Below are positions 28,471-37,036 of a DNA stretch of 64,000 nt, piece by piece (the stretch's first letter is position 1; every line of letters begins with the position of its first letter). Where the stretch lies: contig CAWGMT010000009.1 in the NCBI GenBank assembly GCA_963823675.1, positions 186,001 through 250,000 of the forward strand. Direction: 5' to 3'. The notes beneath the pieces were generated by a model that was not told where the DNA came from, searched no databases, and saw only the letters and a list, made by a program, of their open reading frames with translations. Made by a program: the position numbers and the translations under genes. Source of the DNA: CAWGMT01 sp963823675. GTDB taxonomy: Bacteria > Planctomycetota > Planctomycetia > Isosphaerales > Isosphaeraceae.

Positions 28471-29900
28471 GCGGGAGACGGATACTTGAACTGCACGGTA
28501 AGCTCGCTCTCAGCAGACCATCATGGAAACCAAAACCAGAGGCACTCCTGAACGCCGCCTTTTCAACACCCCACCCCTGCTCCCCCTTAAGCAAGGGGGG
28601 GAGTTGTGCGCAACGGCACCCAGGGAACAGGAGATGGCTGCAAGCCCATGTTTTCCACGTCCCAGGGCCAGGGTGGAGTGACTCGGCACAATCGAGTACT
28701 TGGGATCAAACGTCCGACTGCCCTGCGGTTGGTAAGGCGTCCGGTATGGGAACCACCTTGAGGCAGTTCAGTAACACGCCGTTCCGCCTGGGGCTGTTCC
28801 CTGCTGCCGCGTCCTGCCTTTCCCGGGCTGGCCCACCCCTTGTCAAGTTCCGGAAGAGCGCCGGAATTTGCCGTAACTTGAATGGATTCTTGTGCTTCTG
28901 CGATGGTCATGGTCTCAGTGAAATTGGCTTCGTTCGGCGCATTTTCGCCGATTTCGCCCGTCCCACTCTGCGGACGAGGGACCAAGGTGACGGGCGGATG
29001 CAAATTGACCGTGAGACGGATTGGCAGTGCGTCCTGCAATCACTCGGTCCTGGTTATTTTTCGATCCGCCGGTCGCCTTTGATGGGAAAAAATGGGACTG
29101 GTTGGGACGTTTTCGAAGGGTTCCAGGCCCGTCTCGCAATACTCGGCAACGCAATGCGTCGGGGATCGGCGGCGTACCGGGTTATTATCATAAGTCGTTG
29201 ATCTATCGGTTACTGTGTCGCCAAAGTCGCCCGATTCCAGCCCCTCTCGAGCCCGACGAATCGGGCTGGTGAATCGCCTCGGAGTGTCTCATCATCAATC
29301 GCGACGTCTCACGTTCCAGCACCGCCGATTTGCTACGGATGGGATCGTGTCGGCGACCTGGCGGTCCGTGCAGGAAACCTGGTGTCCGATGTGCTAATTC
29401 TCCCTATACATATAATATGCGCTGATTTTGGAATTTCATTAAAGCGCTGACGCCGTTTTGAGGGTTGAACCCGATCGGATCATTCTGTCTGGATTGGATT
29501 TAAATTTTTTTCCCAGATTTTTTTGGGCGTTCACTGTTTGCAAATCGAACAGCGCCTGGACGTGGCGGAGCGGCGGCGCGATGTGCGGGCGATATCGTCT
29601 TTGTGTTTTATGCCGAGTGCACCGCGCCGGCAATGTGCATCGGTCGCCAGGGTGCGCCGAGCCGCTTTTAGCCATGGAGATCAGGCAGCGAACGGAGGAG
29701 GAGGATCGTCGGGAGCGAAGTGGATCACCGCGACGGGACGAATTGTCATGGCGTTGGCCCACGCCAGCGATTGCGACACTTCGGAAAGGACAGGGATTCT
29801 TAACCACGGAGAGCACGGAGTGCCACGGAAAATCGGGTGAATCGCGTTCCGGCTAGATCCGCGACAGCTAGTCAGTCGTGCAACCGACGCCGGCCTGGAA

Positions 29901-29954
29901 GTAGTCATCACGCTCCGCGTGATGGGTCCCCGTCACGCGGAGGGCGACGACTAC
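29901..29954. repeat. Inverted repeat, imperfect copy
   Basis: The arm at 29901-29924 is GTAGTCATCACGCTCCGCGT plus GATG, and the right arm ends CGACGACTAC with several mismatches. It is the same family as the perfect copy at 31891-31968 and lies just beyond the end of the glycosyltransferase gene. Confidence 0.65.
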
Positions 29955-30106
29955 GAAATTCCCGATGACTTGTCAGCTCTCCATGGTTCACGCCTTGCCG
30001 AAAACAGTACGCCGCTCCAGCAGCGGCCGCCAGTAGCGCTCGATCACGGTCTCCCAGGTAAAGTCAGCCTCAAACCGCCCCGTCCCGCCAATCCCATTTC
30101 GCGCCT

Positions 30107-30401
30107 TTTGGTGTTGCGCTGCTTTCGGCTTGGCCCCGAAGGGGCCGCAACAAATCAGCCCAGGGCAACGCCCTAGGTACGCTGGTTCCGACCAGAACGT
30201 CCGAGCCCTGTAAGGGCGAAACGTCTCGCATACACGAGATGGACGAGGTTTTTGACGCGGGATTGAGACATCAACGGGTTCCTCGATTGTGCCGCCCTTT
30301 CAGGGCTCGTGCTTCGTTCAATTCCGGTTGTTCCCCAGGGCGTTGCCCTGGGCTGATATGTGGTCGCCCCTGCGGGGCGGCAAACAGCCCAACACCAAAA
30401 C
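30107..30401. mobile_element. MITE-like element inside the glycosyltransferase gene
   Basis: About 295 bases with imperfect terminal inverted repeats of about 70 bases. The left end is TTTTGGTGTTG and the right end is CAACACCAAAA. Both inner arms contain the palindromic stretch CAGCCCAGGGCAACGCCCT. The hexamer CGCGCC flanks it on both sides (30101-30106 and 30402-30407), as a target duplication would. Removing the element and one hexamer joins the reading frame as LRREMGLAG, the expected glycosyltransferase sequence. It carries no transposase gene. Confidence 0.72.
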
Positions 30402-30816
30402 ACGCGCCTCAGGTCCGTGTCATCCAGCAGCCTCGCGATGTTGGCCGCCAGGTTGACCGGATCTCCCGGACCGCAGAGCAAACCGGTCACGCCGTCGCTC
30501 ACGGTATAAGGCACTCCCCCGATCCGGCTGGCGATAACAGGAATTCCCGCGGCCATCGCCTCGACCGAAGTGATGCTCGGCCCATCCTGGGCAATCGTGG
30601 GAACGAGGCAGATGTCGGCGGCCCGATACTGTCGCGGCAAGTCGGCCTGCGAGCACCACCCGACCGAACGGGTGAACTCATCGATCTGCCCCGGGGGATC
30701 AAAAGTCACGACCAGCTCGAAGTCGCTGCGCGTCTGGCGTAGCAACCGGCATGCTTCGTGAGCAACGTGGAACCCCTTGATGGTCTCGCCGGCCACGGCG
30801 GCCATGAACAGCAATT

Positions 30817-30846
30817 GTCGCCTTTCGCTCCGCGAAAGGGTTTTCT
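30817..30846. repeat. Dispersed palindromic repeat, copy 2
   Basis: It reads GTCGCCTTTCGCTCCGCGAA and onward. It is the same family as 23746-23772 and 37851-37900, and is inserted in the glycosyltransferase gene directly next to the tandem array. Confidence 0.6.
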
Positions 30847-30851
30847 CATTG

Positions 30852-31172
30852 TTGGGCGCGGGTCCCCCGACCCCGCCCTCTGTTTGCATGTTGGGCGCGG
30901 GTCTCCCGACCCCGCCCTCTATTTGCACGTTGGGCGCGGGTCCCGCGACCCCGCTCTCTGTTTGCATGTTGGGCGCGGGTCTCCCGACCCCGCCCTCTGT
31001 TTGCATGTTGGGCGCGGGTCTCCCGACCCCGCCCTCTGTTTGCATGTTGGCGCGGGTCTCCCGACCCCGCCCTCTGTTTGCATGTTGGCGGCGGGTCTCC
31101 CGACCCCGCCCTCTGTTTGCATGTTGGGCGCGGGTCTCCCGACCCCGCCCTCCGCCGCGACCGCAGGTCTCC
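30852..31172. repeat. 39-base tandem repeat array (about 8 units)
   Basis: Units start with TTGGGCGCGGGTC at 30852, 30891, 30930, 30969, 31008, 31047, 31085 and 31124. They are 39 bases long except the sixth, which is 38. The last unit runs on into a unique tail with GACCGCAGGTCTCC. That tail form is also found once at about 49412-49465, which suggests the array grew from the head of a single dispersed element. There are no spacers, so it is not a CRISPR. It is transcribed as part of the glycosyltransferase gene. Confidence 0.9.
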
Positions 31173-31890
31173 ACTCTGATTCCGCGTCCACCACCCACGG
31201 AAACCGCCCCGCATCAATCCCCCACGGAACGACGCACACCCGCGCGCATAAGGTTCCAGCATCGCCGCAGTGAGCGGATTGAGCGCCAAAACCGCCTCGG
31301 CCTCAAGCAGCGCCCGTTGCATCGTCAAGTCATACTCCGCCGCCCCCACACCGGCCAAGGCTCGCTCAACCTGGTGCAGCGCCCCGGAGTGCCGCCCGCG
31401 CTCTGCCAAACACCTATGACAAACCTGCGGCGTGGCAAGCTGATTGCGAGGACACTGCTCGACCTGGGTCGGACCGATGCCCAGCAATCGCAAATTGTTG
31501 AGCGGGCAGAGGCATTCCTGGGCCTGGAACAGCAAGAGAACGCGGTAACCGCGCACGGCCTCGGCCAGCAGCGGCTTCATGTTCCAGGCATCGGTGATCG
31601 CCACAAGATCCGGTTGAAACTCATCGACCGCACGGCGATATCGCCGCTGAATCTCCGCGACATTCCACGACGGCCCATCAAATTCCAGCGCCTCGCTCGC
31701 AACCAGCCCATCCGCGGCCACGCGGCCGATCCCCCAGGCCGGAAAGCGGGCGAAGCACTGCCGCACCTCGTACCCGGCCCGAACCAAAAACCCAACCAGC
31801 CCGGCCGTATGCATATTGCCGCCGCCGGTCGAGGGCCAGTTGAAGAGGAAGCTGAGGACGGCGATGCGAACCTGGTCAGCGGGCCGGTCA

Positions 31891-31968
31891 AAGTAGTCAT
31901 CACGCTCCGCGTGATGGTTTCCCTCTTCGTCCACTGAGTACCCATCACGCGGAGCGTGATGACTACTT
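31891..31968. repeat. Perfect 27-base inverted repeat pair
   Basis: The arms at 31891-31917 and 31942-31968 are exact reverse complements with a 24-base loop. The element lies inside the glycosyltransferase gene and is read in frame there. A related imperfect copy is at 29901-29954. Confidence 0.8.
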
Positions 31969-32862
31969 CCCCGAGCCGCCGCGGGTGCAGCGCGTGCGGC
32001 CAAGTACGAGACCCGACCGCTCCCGTCGGCTGAGTGTGAACCGGCGACCGTCGGCTGCGAACTGGCGGGCGCCAATTGCCCTTTCCCCCCCTCGCCCTCT
32101 GGGAGAGGTCCTCGCAGGACGCGGGGGGTGAGGGTGGGGGAGAGGGTGCCCGAAGGCAATCCCCCCTCATCTGTCCTCCGGACATCTTCTCCCCCAGGGG
32201 AGAAGGCGCGGGTGAGGGGGTCCCAGCCACCAGCCCCGGCGCGAGGAGCCGGCACCAACTTCAGTTCGTCCAATTGCTCTTGCCCATCGGCAAAGCTGAT
32301 CTCCGCCTCGAGCAAATCGCGATTGAGCCGCGCCAAGAGCAAATCACCATCCGCCTCCAGCGCCCTCTGCCACCCCTCGCGTGCCTCCTCAAACTTGCCT
32401 TCCAGCACGTCGAGCACGGCGAGGTCGTTCTGGATCAAGGCTCGGAGCCGCGCGTCTTTCTTCGCGGCGGACCGGTTGAGCCGGGCATAGATTCGCCGCG
32501 CTTCCGCGTACTTTCCCTGCTCCCCAGCCCGGCAAGCGTCAACGTATTGCTGCGGCCGACCTGGATGGGCCAGGGGCATTCGTGACGCGGTGTCGTTCCC
32601 ACTCTGACCCGCGCCCGACTTCCGCCGCGCCGAACCGGACCCAGTTGCAATCTTCCGTCGTCTGCTCATTTGCCTGACCCAAGGGACACGATGACTCGCA
32701 AAGGGTGGGTAGATCTGGACCCGTTAACCACGGCAGCCAAGTTGGACACCCAAGAATGCGGGACAACCCGATCCCGTCGTCGATTTCCGTTCTTCCCCTT
32801 TCGTGTGTTTAGTGTTTTTCGTGGTTAAAAACCCGCACTCGTTTGTCTGCTCGGATCCGTCC

Positions 32863-33225
32863 TCAAAACCCGTGCTTCAGCGCGTCCTGCAATGCCCCGA
32901 TCGCCAGCGCCGGGCAATGCAGTTTGTCCGGCGGCATGCCGTCCAGTGCCTCAATGAGGTCTTCGACCGTCAGCTCCCGGCACTCCGCGATCGTCCGTCC
33001 CACAATCAGCTCGGTGAGCATCGACCCCGACGCGATCGTCGGCCCGCAGCCGTACGTTTGGTACTTGGCGGCCACCACCTGATCCTGTTCGAGTTTCAAA
33101 AATAGCACCATGAACGGACCGCGACCCGGCGAACCGGCGTGGCCCGTCAGGTCGGGGTTTTGCAGCACACCGCCGTTCCGCGGTGCCATGACGTGCTCGG
33201 TCAGGGTCTCGGAGTACCTAGCCAT
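32863..33225 (-). CDS. iscU: NifU/IscU-like Fe-S scaffold protein
   Basis: A 120-residue protein. The ATG at 33225 gives the usual ARYSETLTEHVMAPRN start. An in-frame GTG two codons earlier is possible. The three scaffold cysteines are in place: YGCGPTIASGS, AECRELTVEDL and LHCPALAIGALQDAL. Family members assemble transient Fe-S clusters and pass them to apo-proteins in the cytoplasm. No cysteine desulfurase gene lies next to it in this window. I use the name iscU for the fold, as the exact subfamily (NifU N-terminal, IscU or SufU) is not settled. Confidence 0.85.
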   Translation of the reverse strand: MARYSETLTEHVMAPRNGGVLQNPDLTGHAGSPGRGPFMVLFLKLEQDQVVAAKYQTYGCGPTIASGSMLTELIVGRTIAECRELTVEDLIEALDGMPPDKLHCPALAIGALQDALKHGF

Positions 33226-33360
33226 CGCCACCGAATTGCCGTCGGGCGAACGAGAGCCGAGTTTGGGTTTCCGAGCAGGTCACCACGCCGGCGCATCCCT
33301 TGACGGTCCGGCATTCCTTCCCGCAGGGCTGGCGTTGTCGCTTGATGCTGCCACCCTCGG

Positions 33361-34578
33361 CTATTTCTGTTTCGTTTTGGTTAACAGAACGTCCCAGACC
33401 GTGGCGACGCCTCGCTCCCCAGCCGCCACGAGTTTCGTCGACGTGGGAGAGAAGGACAGGCAGTAGACCGGCCCGTCGCAGTGCGCTAATGTTGCAAGCC
33501 GCTCGGTGGAATCCGCGTCCCAAATCAGAACCGCTCCGTCCGCCGCGCCCGCCGCGACCATTGCGCTGTCCGGAGAAACGGCGACGCTGACCATACGATG
33601 GTCGGACGCGTCGAACTTCTTGATCGGCGGCGCGGATTTCGTCGCGTCCCAACCCAGCACCGCGTCACCGCAACTGTAAAGTGCGTCTCCGCTAGGTGAG
33701 AGACAGAACCTTCGGATTGGCAGGTCCTTGTCCCCGATCGTAAACTTCCGGCGGCGCGTTGCAGTGTTCCACACTCCGACCGTTGGCTCCGCGTCCTGAT
33801 CGGGGCCCTGATCGACGACGACTGGCACCCCGCCTGCGGCGAACGCCTTCCCGTCCGGATAGACGACCAGGCAGTAAAAGTTTCGATTCTCGCGAGGGTC
33901 GGTCCCCTCCCCGTTGCAGCGCGAGAGAGCTTTGTGGACGTCGAAACGTGTCGGGTCGTTCACTGGCATTCGCTCATAGTCTCGCCGCGTGAAGATCTCA
34001 ATTTTTCCGGGTAAATCGCCTCCCCCAGCAAAATTGAAAAATCCTCGAAAACTGCAGGCGACGATTAGGCGATCGTCGGCGGCGGAGAGTCGGAGCGCCT
34101 GCGGGTCCCACCAAAGCGGCATTGCGAACAGAACTTTGCGCTGGTCGAGGTCCCATACCTGGATGCCGAAATAACCCATCGCCAGCCGGGATCCATCGCT
34201 CGAAAACGAGATCGGGTGCGGCGTTATCGCGGCATGAATCCGAGAGACGCCCTCCGGCAAAGGCGGCTCTAATGTGCTAATTAGACGGGGGCGCCCGGAC
34301 ATATCCCACACCTGCAGGGTCTGCTGAAGTGCGAAGACGCAAACCTGCGAGCCGCGCCTGGGCGAAAAAGCCAGATCATGCACCCGGCCAACCGCCCGCT
34401 GTTCGACGAGTCGAACCACCTCCCGGCTCCGTAGCGACAGGCTTGGCGGCGCGAGTACCGACGCCTTGGACGGGAGCGGCAAGGGGCCGACGCCCGTCGC
34501 GATTCCGATAAAAATCGCGCCTCGGGCCAGCGCGCTTTGCGCGATGAAACCCAGCACAGCGCGGCCGTCGTGTTTCAT
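33361..34578 (-). CDS. WD40-repeat protein
   Basis: A 405-residue protein with an N-terminal hydrophobic segment that may be a signal or anchor. WD-like repeats are visible throughout: VHDLAFSPRRG/LQVWDMSG, ISFSSDGSRLAMGYFGIQVW, RRFCLSPSGDALYSCGDAVL, VSVAVSPDSAMVAAGAADGA and YCLSFSPTSTKLVAAGERG ending ATVWDV. This is enough for one seven-bladed propeller. Such proteins are scaffolds, and the partner is unknown. It is separate from the neighbouring NifU-like gene. Confidence 0.82.
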   Translation of the reverse strand: MKHDGRAVLGFIAQSALARGAIFIGIATGVGPLPLPSKASVLAPPSLSLRSREVVRLVEQRAVGRVHDLAFSPRRGSQVCVFALQQTLQVWDMSGRPRLISTLEPPLPEGVSRIHAAITPHPISFSSDGSRLAMGYFGIQVWDLDQRKVLFAMPLWWDPQALRLSAADDRLIVACSFRGFFNFAGGGDLPGKIEIFTRRDYERMPVNDPTRFDVHKALSRCNGEGTDPRENRNFYCLVVYPDGKAFAAGGVPVVVDQGPDQDAEPTVGVWNTATRRRKFTIGDKDLPIRRFCLSPSGDALYSCGDAVLGWDATKSAPPIKKFDASDHRMVSVAVSPDSAMVAAGAADGAVLIWDADSTERLATLAHCDGPVYCLSFSPTSTKLVAAGERGVATVWDVLLTKTKQK

Positions 34579-35547
34579 GCTCAGTGTGCCCCCACCCTAA
34601 TTCTTGCAGCGATTTGGCGTCAAAATGCCGGAGTAATTCGTCTCCTCGTGACGTGAAGGAGACCGAGCCGTTCGAGGACGGGTTACGCCGCGGTCCGCTC
34701 GATCTCGGTTTGGATGTAATGCGAGAGCGCGACTGTCGGGTCGAGCACGCGCTGGTCCAGGACAGTCGCAATCTCGGTCCTTGAGTGTTGCCACATGTTT
34801 TCGCGCTTGTCCAGCGACCAAACGTCGCGCGCCGATCAGGTTTCTTCCGGCGTCGCGCCCGTCACTCCCCATGGCCGGCTCAGCCGGTTGGCGCGGAGAC
34901 GCGCCGCCAGGAGATCGTCGCTCGCCGAACCAGCCGGCGTCCGCGTCGCGTGCGGCTTTTGCCTGTCGGTAGCCCGAGTCTTTGCCGCAAAAGCTCAGCG
35001 ACCGGATCGAGATGGGCAGACGGGCTGTCGAATTCGCTGGTCGGGGCCCCGGCGGGCTCGTCCGCACCGAGGTCGTTCCAGGCGGGCGACCGCGGGGCGT
35101 CTCCAAACTCCAGAGCCGTCTCATCCCGCCGATCGGGCAGGCCCCGCGGCTCCGGTGCAGGTTCGACCGATGGGACCGTCGCCGCAATGAAGGTGTCCGC
35201 ATTCTCCGATTTCGTGTCGATCGCGCGGGGAAATATGTTGGCGTTGATCTTGGGTTCGACTCCTCCACTTTTTGGCGATCGCCGGTGAGTGGACGGATCG
35301 GTCTCAGGTCTGGCCCCGTGAACCTGGATGGGAACCGGCGAAGTTCGTGTATCATGTGCAAACGCTTTTTTCCTTCGTCGAGATTTTCGAGTTCGCGTCC
35401 CGCCTGGCATACTCTTCGGCCGGCGCGGCTTTCATGCATGTGAAATGAGTTGACCCGCTGCGGCAAACGGGCGGATAATTGCACTTGGTTGAGAACCCGA
35501 TTCGTGAGGTTGGTGGCTCAACTTCGGCTTGCCGCCAGGGAGGACTC
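34579..35547. other. Region with a possible degraded minus-strand gene
   Basis: No intact gene is supported. On the minus strand a plausible protein-like stretch runs from about 35410 (FPRAIDTKSENADTFIAATV, FDSPSAHLDPVAELLRQRLG). It changes frame near 34985, meets an in-frame TGA near 34835, and then continues with VWSLDKRENMWQHSRTEIAT and LDPTVALSHYIQTEIERTAA to a stop near 34690. This may be one decayed or mis-sequenced gene. No family is recognised. Confidence 0.3.
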
Positions 35548-36315
35548 ATGTCCGAAAGCGATCGCAGCAGGGCGAAGATCGATGCTTGGCAAGCGCATGA
35601 GCTCCGGGCGACCTTCTTTGCCACACCGGATGCCTTGCCGATGAAACCGCAAGGTTGGTGGCAAGCCGCCGTGGGCACAGCGCCGGAACGAATTGAAGAT
35701 AGGCCGAACATCCTTCTCCACATCGAGGAAGGGCCGTTCCCTGGCGGGCTCCTGACCCTTACCGTCCAGGCGGATCGAATCGACTGGGCTGTCGCGCCCG
35801 CGGCGGAAACCCTCGAGCAATTCGAAGTTGTGCCGACGATGGGCCCGTTCCCGACGGTGCGCGACGCATTCCTGAGTAAGGCATCGCGCTGGGTGCCGTC
35901 GGCGCCGCCCTGCCGCCGTGTGGCTTTTGGCGCTCGTCTACTCCTTCCCGTTTCGAGCCGGGAAGCGGGGTACTGTTTGCTGGCGGCCTACCTGCCGTTC
36001 GCTCCGGATCCCGATCGCTCAACTGACCTGAAGTATCAGATCAACCGGCAACGCAGGTCGCAACTCAAGCCGGATTTATTGATCAATCGTCTTCAGAACT
36101 GGGCGGTCGCGTCGTTCCGCAAGACCGTGCCGGTCGTTGGCCGCCAGCGGATGGCGGAGGTCGTTCTCCAAGAGGCGTGCTCGATAGTTCTCGAGGCCGA
36201 CGTAAACACCGATGCCGAATTGTGGCCGGAGCTGCCACCGGACCAAATCGGCGCCTTGCTCCGGGAACTCGCCGATCTCGCCACGAAGCTGGCGATAGAA
36301 GGGGACCGCCCATGA
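35548..36315 (+). CDS. Uncharacterised protein, first gene of a coupled cassette
   Basis: A 255-residue soluble protein. The start at 35548 has GGGAGG close upstream. Features seen are an HIEEGPFPGGLLTLTVQADR beta-rich segment, then LKYQINRQRRSQLKPDLLIN followed by RLQNWAVASFR, and a C-terminal LELP-type helix (LPPDQIGALLRELADLATKL). The YQINRxRxS...INRLxxW arrangement recalls a group of sporadic hypothetical proteins of cyanobacteria and planctomycetes, but I cannot name a family with confidence. Its TGA overlaps a downstream ATG (ATGA at 36312). No function is proposed. Confidence 0.7.
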   Translation: MSESDRSRAKIDAWQAHELRATFFATPDALPMKPQGWWQAAVGTAPERIEDRPNILLHIEEGPFPGGLLTLTVQADRIDWAVAPAAETLEQFEVVPTMGPFPTVRDAFLSKASRWVPSAPPCRRVAFGARLLLPVSSREAGYCLLAAYLPFAPDPDRSTDLKYQINRQRRSQLKPDLLINRLQNWAVASFRKTVPVVGRQRMAEVVLQEACSIVLEADVNTDAELWPELPPDQIGALLRELADLATKLAIEGDRP

Positions 36316-36629
36316 GTCCTGCGGCACTGGTCCAACCCCGTGGCTTAACGGGGACGTGTTGGGGCCTCGCCGAATTCGGCTCGGCGGGCTCTTCATCGGT
36401 CGCCGCCGTTCGAGTCACTCCGCAGGAGGCACCTAGTTGCGCCAGGACAACCGGCGATCCGGTTCCCTGGGACGAACGCGAATTCGAACAGCGCCCCGGT
36501 TGGCGCTTCGGCGAGTTTTGTTGGATGTGTTGCTCGCGCCCGCCCAGCGCGGGGTCTGGACCGAGAGACTTCTCCCGCTGCTGTTCAAAGGGCCGTCGGC
36601 AAGAAAGCGACTCGTTTATGAGATGCTGA
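36312..36629 (+). CDS. Possible small protein overlapping the next gene
   Basis: An ATG overlapping the previous stop opens a 105-codon frame. The first 60 or so residues look protein-like (GTCWGLAEFGSAGSSSVAAV), but the last third overlaps the HEAT-like gene in another frame and is Cys/Arg-rich, so it is probably not coding as read. It could be a real short gene, a leader for coupling, or the N-terminus of the next gene separated by a frameshift. The support is weak. Confidence 0.3.
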   Translation: MSPAALVQPRGLTGTCWGLAEFGSAGSSSVAAVRVTPQEAPSCARTTGDPVPWDEREFEQRPGWRFGEFCWMCCSRPPSAGSGPRDFSRCCSKGRRQESDSFMRC

Positions 36630-37036
36630 GAGAATTCGCAGATCCTCGAGACATACTCGTTAACTCGCTTGTCCTGTACCACCGCTACGGTGACGCCGAG
36701 CCCATGGTTATTGCCGCGGGGCTACTGGAAGATCTGGGAGCGAGGTCCTGGTCGGTCCTGAGCTCATATCTCCGCAGTGCGCGGCCCGAATGCGCCTATT
36801 TCGTCCCTGCGGTCGCTCGGATAAATGGAGTCGCGCTCCAGGAACGGCTGGATGTTCTTGAAATCCTCGCTCGTTCTGCGGATCCTGAAGTCCGCTGGAG
36901 AGTCTATGAGGCGCTCGATGAGTTCCCGTTGGACAGCACGGTCGCGGTACTTAGAGCGCTCGCGAACGACAGCCACGCTCAAGACTCGGCGCAATTCGCC
37001 GCGCAGGCGCGGCTTCGGCCCGATGCCGAAGCGTGA
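36437..37036 (+). CDS. HEAT-like helical repeat protein
   Basis: A 199-residue protein. AGGAGG at 36424-36429 lies seven bases before a TTG start, a strong signal that decides this start. The sequence is helical: RKRLVYEMLREFADPRDILV, EPMVIAAGLLEDLGARSW, LQERLDVLEILARSADPEVR and WRVYEALDEFPLDSTVAVLR. Paired helices with Asp-Pro-x-Val-Arg turns resemble HEAT or armadillo repeats, which are protein-binding scaffolds. The stop overlaps the following GTG (GTGA), so it is coupled to the next gene. The role is unknown. Confidence 0.65.
   Translation: MRQDNRRSGSLGRTRIRTAPRLALRRVLLDVLLAPAQRGVWTERLLPLLFKGPSARKRLVYEMLREFADPRDILVNSLVLYHRYGDAEPMVIAAGLLEDLGARSWSVLSSYLRSARPECAYFVPAVARINGVALQERLDVLEILARSADPEVRWRVYEALDEFPLDSTVAVLRALANDSHAQDSAQFAAQARLRPDAEA

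Larger units (their letters stand above)
28301..29987. other. Long non-coding, repeat-rich intergenic region
   Basis: About 1.7 kb without a supportable gene. It contains the right arm of the GxxExxY inverted repeat (28439-28470), a related CCACGGAGAGCACGGAG stretch near 29801-29826, an AT-rich patch at 29400-29525, and an inverted repeat at 29901-29954. Frames through 28362-29201 translate repeat sequence and have no start signals. Confidence 0.55.
29988..32669 (-). pseudogene. TPR-glycosyltransferase (GT4-like) gene invaded by repeats
   Basis: The gene can be followed from 32669 to a stop at 29988, but through several frames. The N-terminus is TPR-like (EQGKYAEARRIYARLNRSAA, DVLEGKFEEAREGWQRALEA). 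The GT4 part has STGGGNMHTAGLVGFLVRAG, LALNPLTAAMLEPYA, CVVPWGIDAGRFPW, AAVAGETIKGFHVAHEACRL and ICLVPTIAQDGPSITSVEAM (donor-site Glu). It ends FTWETVIERYWRPLLERR. Inside it lie a low-complexity GC-rich insert (about 32082-32222), a 27-base inverted repeat pair, a 39-base tandem array, a REP palindrome and a MITE-like element. Frame changes occur near 31245, in the array and near 30075. It is very probably non-functional unless part of the shifts are sequencing errors. Confidence 0.8.

Noticed and set aside
28362..29201. 279-codon plus-strand frame
   Set aside because: It translates the GxxExxY-flanking repeat (TTKHTKHTKK) and other intergenic repeats. There is no ribosome binding site and composition is not protein-like.
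30852..31172. Possible CRISPR array
   Set aside because: The units are directly adjacent with no spacers and no cas genes are nearby. It is a tandem repeat inside a gene.
30777..31937. 386-codon plus-strand frame through the tandem array
   Set aside because: It reads the 39-base repeat in the opposite sense and then antisense glycosyltransferase sequence. No start signal.
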